From the NCBI GenBank assembly GCA_030648155.1, contig JAUSIK010000016.1, forward strand, positions 243,607-307,606: a DNA stretch of 64,000 nucleotides, read 5' to 3'. The stretch comes from Nanobdellota archaeon (lineage in GTDB: Archaea > Nanobdellota > Nanobdellia > Pacearchaeales > GW2011-AR1). Positions 57,491 through 64,000 of the stretch are shown here, in pieces; the stretch's first letter is position 1; the number at the start of each line of letters is the position of its first letter. The notes below the pieces were generated by a model. That model was not told where the DNA came from. It did not search any database and saw only the letters and a program-made list of their open reading frames with translations. The position numbers were made by a program, and so were the translations under genes.

Positions 57491-58408
57491 ATGGTTCATA
57501 AAGATATTTTAGAGTATATAAGGGAGGGAATAAGTAGAGGATTTTCTATCGAATTACTGAAAAGCAAACTTTTAGAAGAGGGTTTTAGTGAAGCTGATAT
57601 AGACAAAGCTATACATTCATATCATTTTGGAGAGCATCGAGATTCATTTTCAACCAAAGGAGGGAAAAAATGGATGGAAATATCTGGTGTAATTGGGATA
57701 ATTATGATTGCGTTCAATATATTTTATTTAATGTCTATTTTTATTCCTTCAATAAGACAGGGAGTAGGGGTAATTTTTAGAAACAATTATGGCATTTACA
57801 TTTTCTTTTTAATAATGCTCATCATTTCAACAGTTTATTACGTCGGGCTTATAAAATTAGGCAGAAAAACAAATTCTAAAATGATCAGTTTCTATGCGTG
57901 GGGTATGCTTATTTTGTTTATTGCGTTTATTGTTTTAATATTAGCCTCAGCTACTTTAATTTATGGTTTTGGGGAAAATTTTGTAAGTGAAAAAATTGCT
58001 GGCTCACAAGGGTTGCCGAGAGACACAGATTCTCAATTCAACAGGGCAGGCTTTTACACTCTAATCGGAATTTACATTTCATTTGTTGCATTTTATTTAA
58101 CAATTCAAATATTATTTTCCATTGGGCTGATAAAAATTAGAAAAATTGTAAAATTCAGCAATATTGCAGGTATATTAAATTTAACGCAATTGGTATTAAG
58201 TATTGGAATTATTATTAGTTTTATTCTTTTTTTATATTTTAAACCGCTCTTTATTATGGAAGTGGTATCTTATTATTTATTTACAGGAAAATTTAATCAA
58301 ATACTTATTGTATTTTTATGCTTAATAGCAGGTATAAGTATTATAAAATTATTAAGTCAACTTTTCACTTCATTGGCATTATTTGATGCTTCTAAGAAGT
58401 TTGAGTAA
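57491..58408 (+). CDS. Membrane protein with N-terminal helical module as in 17850..18125
   Basis: ILEYIREGISRGFSIELLKSKLLEEGFSEADIDKAIHSY + polytopic region. Confidence 0.6.
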   Translation: MVHKDILEYIREGISRGFSIELLKSKLLEEGFSEADIDKAIHSYHFGEHRDSFSTKGGKKWMEISGVIGIIMIAFNIFYLMSIFIPSIRQGVGVIFRNNYGIYIFFLIMLIISTVYYVGLIKLGRKTNSKMISFYAWGMLILFIAFIVLILASATLIYGFGENFVSEKIAGSQGLPRDTDSQFNRAGFYTLIGIYISFVAFYLTIQILFSIGLIKIRKIVKFSNIAGILNLTQLVLSIGIIISFILFLYFKPLFIMEVVSYYLFTGKFNQILIVFLCLIAGISIIKLLSQLFTSLALFDASKKFE

Positions 58409-58811
58409 AGTTTTTAATTTTATAGAGTTGCCACTAATTGCTTTTGATTAAAAATTTATTTTAGAAAAAATATATCAAAAAGCAAAGAGGAAGGCAAATT
58501 CACCGATGTGATTATTTGAGATTTTATCTCAATGAGGCTATTAGTAGCTGCATGCTGAAATCCTCGTTGCCTTGGATCTTACACACCAGCTCTATCAACG
58601 TCATCTTCTTTGACGGCCTAAATTGTCTCGTCTTGCGGGTGGCTTCGTCCTTAGATGCTTTCAGGGCTTATCCATCAGTGCGTAGCTGCCCAGCCTGCTT
58701 CATAACAACTGGTAAACCAGAGGCACCCGAGTACCGTTCCTCTCGTACTAGATACTCGTTCCACTCAGACAATAACGCGCCTAGTAGATATCATACAAAC
58801 TGTCTCGCGTA

Positions 58812-59193
58812 CATAATCAAAACTTATTTATTTGTTTTGTGTGGACTATACCATCACCCTTCAATCGAAGGGGATCAGCGTGTTACCTATTCTATTAAAG
58901 AATAAGTCTAGATTTTTTTGGAACTGACGGTTCCTATTCTCTTTTTTTAAGAGAAATCTCTAAGTCTCTACGGGGTCTTCAATATTATTGTAGACTTCCC
59001 TCGGGATCGCCATTTTATTTACAGTTAAAATAAAAAGGTTTCCCCGATATGAGCTGATTTAATTTTTCGTGCAATTACTCGCACGCAACGCCGCTTTTTT
59101 GCAGCTCTTGCGGTCAAACACGGAAATAAATTCCGCGTGAACTTCAACTTTTTCAAGTTTAAGTTTTGGTCAGGATGTGTTAGCGTATATTTA
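58812..59193 (-). other. Group I intron in 23S rRNA at about E. coli 2593 (ends +/- a few nt)
   Basis: Interrupts AAGAACGT//CGCGAGACAG; P CATATCGGGGAAACC, Q GGCGATCCCGAGGGAAG, R GTAGAGACTTAGAG, S GATGGTATAGTCC. Confidence 0.8.
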
Positions 59194-59840
59194 ACGTTCT
59201 TAACCCAGCTAACGATCCCTTTTAATGCGTGAACTCCGACACCCTTGGTAGCCTGTGCACTACCAGGATAGGAAGAGCCGACAGCGATGTACCAAACCGC
59301 GCCGTCAATATGAGCTATCGGGCGCGACAAGCCTGTTATCCTTGGAGTACCTTTTCTGTCACACACGAGTCCTATTAAAAAACTACGTGGGGTCGCTGAA
59401 CCCGACTTTCATCTCTGCATTCTTTGCTGTGCGAAATACAGTCAGACAAGCTTTTGCTTCTGCACTCATCACCAGATTTCCAACCTGGTTGAGCTTGTCA
59501 TTGGGCCCTGCAGATATCTTTTCTGCAGGGTGCCGCCCCAGCCAAACTGCCCGCCTGCTGGTGTCCCCTCTCGGGTGAGCAACTTCAAGAAAAATGGGTA
59601 GTATTACAATGGTGCTCCATCATCTCCTGAAAGATGACTTCGACGCTCCTACCTATGCTCTGCATTTCCCTTAAAGCTACAACAACAAGTTGCAGTAAAG
59701 GTTCACAAGGTCTCCGCTTCCCACTAGGCGTCATCGGCATTTTCACCGATCAATAAGTTCAGAAGGACCTGGTTAGGGACAGTGACCACCTCATTAAACC
59801 ATTCATGCACGTCGCCATTCAGACGACAAGGCATTACGCT

Positions 59841-60197
<357 letters not shown>

Positions 60198-62164
60198 CAC
60201 GGGTCTTAGCTCCGTTGGAACAGAGTTTGAAACACCGCGACTGGGCAGGTCTCACCGGTTATACTAGTCTTTTCAGATTTGCAACCGGCTACGTTTTTGA
60301 TAAACAGTCGGGCGGTCCTTGTTACTGAGATCTACTGATGCCTATGATAAATCAAAGACACCTATAGACACCCCTTCTACCGAAGATACGGGGCCAATAT
60401 GCCGAGTTCCCTTAACCAGTTTTTCCCTTTCACGTCTTAGCCTTCTCAGCTAGAGCATCAGTGTCGATTCTTGGTACGGCTTACTATTTTCTATACACAA
60501 AGTTTTCATGGACTCTAGGAGTCAGTAGGTACTCCCGGCGCGATTTTACTGCATCTTAGCATTACGCTCCACAGTATTCGCACGCCGCATTCCTCTCGAA
60601 ATGCTACTTATCCCTAAGCAAATTCGTGCACTGAACAAAAATAGCAAGTTCCGGAATATTAACCGGATGTCCTTTCGCCATACGCAGTTAAGATATGACT
60701 TAGGTACCGACTAACCCTTGGTTAAACGATAGTGCCAAGGAAACCTTGCTCTTTCGACGCTATCCATTCTCAGGATAATTTGATCTTACTAATACCACGA
60801 TTATCATTACGCTCCGCTCCATTCTTTCTCTCGAAAAAACTTCTGCGCAGAACGCACGCCTGCCTACCAGAACATTCTTACGAATGCCTCTGAAGTATCG
60901 GTAATATACTTAGCCCCGTCCATTTTCCCCGCCTCTAACCTCGATAGGTGAGCTGTTACGCTTTCTTTAAATGATGGCTGCTTCTAAGCCTACATCCCTA
61001 CTGTCTCAGGTTAAAGACCAGGTTTGTTACACTGAGTATATATTTTGGGACCTTAACTTCAGTCTCCCTTGTTCGGGTCTCGGAACAGTACCTTACGCAC
61101 TGCCCCCCATTCCTGCTTTACGTCGCTAACAAGTTCTGAGTTGGAACGAGTTCCGTAGCCGTTAGGCTCTGCAAACGCAATCCGTACTATACCTCGTTAA
61201 CAAACTAGGCAAGACTATACTGAGGCATATTTCGACAGGAACCAGCCATCGCCGAATTAGATAGGCTTTTCACCCCTACTCACAAGTCATCCAAGTGCAT
61301 GCATACAACACTGGTTCGGACCTCCATTCTCCTTTCGGAGAACTTCATCCTGCTAACAAGTAGATCATCCGGCTTCGGGTCTCTCCCATGTGACTAACGC
61401 CCTTTCGGACTCGCTTTCGCTTTGGCTTCTAAATTTAACCTTGCCACATAGGAGAACTCCGTGGCTCGTTTTTCGAAACGCACGTTACAACTCTATAAAA
61501 GAGCCGTAACCAGCTGTGGCTACTAGATTTCAAGTCTTTTAACCCTCGACTAAGAGTACTTTTCAGCTTTCCCTCGCGGTACTAAGTTCGCTATCGGACT
61601 TGGATCAATATTTAGGGTTAGCTGTTAATCCAGCTATATTCGGACCTCCTATCTAGGGGGCCCTACTCTTTCAGAGAGCAGCATATTGTCTTCGAGTACG
61701 GGACTATCACCCTCTAAGGTGCCTCTTTCCAGAGAACTTTCCCTCGACAACTTAGCCACTGGCCTCCACCACATCTCTGCCGTCTTTTCAAACGGAGATT
61801 CAGTTTGCCCTATTCCCTTTTCGCTCGCTGCTATTGGGGGAATCACAATTGTTTTCTTTTCCTACCGGTACTAAGATGTTTCAATTCCCGGAGTATGCTT
61901 GCCTTTCGGCATTCTCTAATGAGAACGTTATCGCATTCGGAGATCTCGGGTTCAAAGGCCGCATGCGCCTAATCCGAGCTTTTCGCAGCTTGCCACGTCC
62001 TTTATCGCTATCCAAACCAAGCTATCCATCTAGTAGCTTTAATAATAAGATCACTATCAGTGAATTTGCCTTCCTCCTCGCTTCATTGAATATAAAAAGA
62101 ATTAAAGAGATTATTGACATCTAAATTAGATATCCTCTCTAATTCCTTGTATTATTTATTTCTC

Positions 62165-62305
62165 TGCATGACCCAAAACTCAACGGTTATGAGCCAATGG
62201 CTTTTACGTCTTTTCCGACGAGATTTTTTAATTCATCCCTGAATTTCACTTACAGAGATTTGCATCTCTGTCCCATTCAACTCTTTCGAGCTGAAGGTTT
62301 GGTGA
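62165..62305 (-). ncRNA. Multi-hairpin region in rRNA spacer between ORF104 and 23S
   Basis: On minus: TTCAGCTC-GAAA-GAGTTGAA; ACAGAGA-TGCAAA-TCTCTGT; AATTCA-GGGA-TGAATT. Confidence 0.4.
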
Positions 62306-62319
62306 ATATGATTTGTGAT

Positions 62320-62634
62320 TTAATCAAACAATCTGTTATGTTCTATTCTTAATCTTAAAGTTCTATTTGGATTTTTTTCCAATAATATAACTGCTAGTTG
62401 CTTTAATTCCGCTCTTTCATCATCTGTAATTCCTTCTCCTTCAGAAATCTCTTGGACATAATAATTTTTTCCCAACATAGGTATCATGTATCCAAATTCA
62501 TCTGCATGACAGGCTGGTCCTGATGGAATATATCTTAACTCATAAGTTCCTTTAAAAGGGAGTCTTTCTTCTTGAGAAGTACGACTAGGAACTTCTGTTT
62601 TTCTTCCTAAACTCCCAATCATTGTTCTTGTCAT
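62320..62634 (-). CDS. Hypothetical 104-aa protein inside the 16S-23S spacer
   Basis: MTRTMIGSLGRKTEVPSRTSQEERLPFKGTYELRYIPSG...; GGAG upstream of ATG. Confidence 0.65.
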   Translation of the reverse strand: MTRTMIGSLGRKTEVPSRTSQEERLPFKGTYELRYIPSGPACHADEFGYMIPMLGKNYYVQEISEGEGITDDERAELKQLAVILLEKNPNRTLRLRIEHNRLFD

Positions 62635-62686
62635 TTTATTTTCTCCATTAAATTTATTTGTAATCTCGACTCCACTTAGAAATAAG

Positions 62687-62698
62687 TGGACCCGGCGA
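62687..62698 (-). repeat. Exact 12-nt copy of tRNA-Ala 3' end (TGGACCCGGCGA on +)
   Basis: Identical to 62775..62786. Confidence 0.8.
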
Positions 62699-62775
62699 TG
62701 CCACAGAACCAGTTCCGTGGACAACATCAAACTCTTTCGAGTTTGAGTGAACTAGTTCTCGCCTTAGTCTTTAAT

Positions 62776-62845
62776 GGACCCGGCGAGAATCGAACTCGCG
62801 ACCCCCCGGTGCAAGCGGGGCGTTTTACCACTAGACTACAGGCCC
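62776..62845 (-). tRNA. tRNA-Ala(TGC) in rRNA spacer
   Basis: GGGCCTG/CGGGTCC; CCCCG-CTTGCAC-CGGGG anticodon arm; GTTCGATTC. Confidence 0.93.
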
Positions 62846-62886
62846 TTACTGAACTTTCGTCTTGGTGGTTTATAAAGATTATTAGC

Positions 62887-62924
62887 AATCTTTATTCCAT
62901 TCAACTTTTGAAAGTTGAAGTTAT
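62887..62924 (-). repeat. Intergenic hairpin repeat copy 2
   Basis: Same 21 + 14 nt blocks as 52076..52123. Confidence 0.75.
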
Positions 62925-63065
62925 TATTCCTGATTGATTTGTCAAATATATTTGACTTTTTAAATCAGGAATAAAAAGATTTACCTTCGGTAAATCCAAA
63001 ATGTAACTGGGTATGCGAGCACCAAGATTGTAGTGCTCTCACCGAAATATATGTTTAATTAATTT

Positions 63066-64000
63066 AGGAGGTGATCCCACTGCAGGTTCCCCTACAGTGA
63101 CCTTGTGACGACTTAACCTACCTTGTCTTACAAAGGTTCGTCCCTAACGGGCCTCGCCAAAGCAAAACTCGGTTGGTTTGACGGGCGGTGAGTGCAAGGA
63201 GCATTGACTTATTCACCGTTCGCTGATAACGAACGATTACTACCAATTCCAGCGTCATGAGGGTGGGTTGCAACCCTCAATCCGAACTAGGCTGCAGATT
63301 ATGAGATTAGCTTCACCTTTCGGTGTTGCGACCCTTTGAATGCAGCATTGCCGCGCGCGTGTAGCCCAGGGCATTCGGGCCGTACTACCTGACGTAGCCC
63401 GTACCTTCCTCCTTGTTACCAAGGCAGTCTGTATATTGTGCACGAAGCAATTATACACGCGGGTCTCGCCTGTTACCTGATTTAACAGATCATCTCACGA
63501 CACAGGCTGACGTCGGCCATGCAACTCCTCTCAGCGTGTCAGGTAAGCCCTTCAGACTGACCTTCATTCTGCTGTCGGTCCTGGTGAGGTTCACGGTGTA
63601 GAATCTAATTGAACCGCACGCGTCACTGGTTGTAGTACCCCCCCGCCTATTCCTTTAAGTTTCGGCCTTGCGACTATACTTCCCAGGTAGCACACTCTGC
63701 GGCTTCCCTTCAGCACTGAAACCTCTCGAGGAGGTCCCAATGTTTAGTGTGCAGGGTTTACTGCTAGGACTACTTGGGTATCTAATCCAATTTGCGCCCC
63801 TAGCCTTCATCCCTCACTGTCAGATCCGTTCTCGTAAGGTGCCTTCGCTATTGTTAGTCCAATTAGGATCAACGCATTTTACCGCTACCCTAACCGTACT
63901 CCTTACGTCTCCCGGTCTCTAGCTAAGCAGTATCTCTTGCGCGCCCGACCCTTAAGAGGCCAGATTTCACAAAAGACTTACAAAGCTAGCTACGGATGTT
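63066..64000 (-). rRNA. 16S rRNA gene, 3' part (continues beyond window)
   Basis: 3' end GGATCACCTCCT on minus; conserved 16S blocks (e.g. CACGACACAGGCTGACG, GGGTATCTAATCC on +). Confidence 0.95.

Noticed and set aside
58812-59193. BHB-type archaeal rRNA intron for the helix-93 insertion
   Set aside because: No clear BHB at the junctions, whereas P/Q/R/S group I core elements are recognisable
63255-63922. ORFs in 16S region
   Set aside because: Overlap conserved 16S rRNA; spurious

Overview
64 kb AT-rich chromosomal segment, most likely from a DPANN archaeon (Woesearchaeota/Pacearchaeota-like). Support: archaeal S19e/L31e/L39e, Hjc, TrmY, SecDF, Cbf5, class II LysRS, a DUF1931 histone fold, archaeal-type RNase P RNA, and a minus-strand 16S - tRNA-Ala - ORF - 23S operon. 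Left part: surface-glycan locus (carbamoyltransferase, SGNH hydrolases, DUF5989, epimerase, StrS aminotransferase, GT2, GDP-mannose dehydratase). Middle: Cys-rich secreted protein cassette and housekeeping genes. Most notable observations: (1) a seven-gene AbrB-MoxR-A1-B1-[HExxH+VWA]-A2-B2 operon. Its four 'client' proteins share one N-terminal tag and coiled coil, and the duplicated copies keep 88-116 nt exact matches. (2) A 27-nt canonical bulge-helix-bulge intron in cbf5/truB. Its removal restores GTLDPQVTG; a LAGLIDADG endonuclease ORF is fused in frame upstream of exon 1 and stops inside the intron. (3) Two group I introns in the 23S gene (about L1931 and L2593). (4) tRNA-Phe and tRNA-Ala are each followed about 90 bp downstream by an exact copy of their own 3' end, with hairpin arrays between. 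(5) A protein-coding ORF inside the rRNA spacer. (6) A compact UUCG-rich pseudoknot candidate 5' of a NYN-domain gene. Several small genes absent from the ORF track were recovered by hand: two DUF5989, DUF1931, AbrB, RHH and a 31-aa poly-basic protein.
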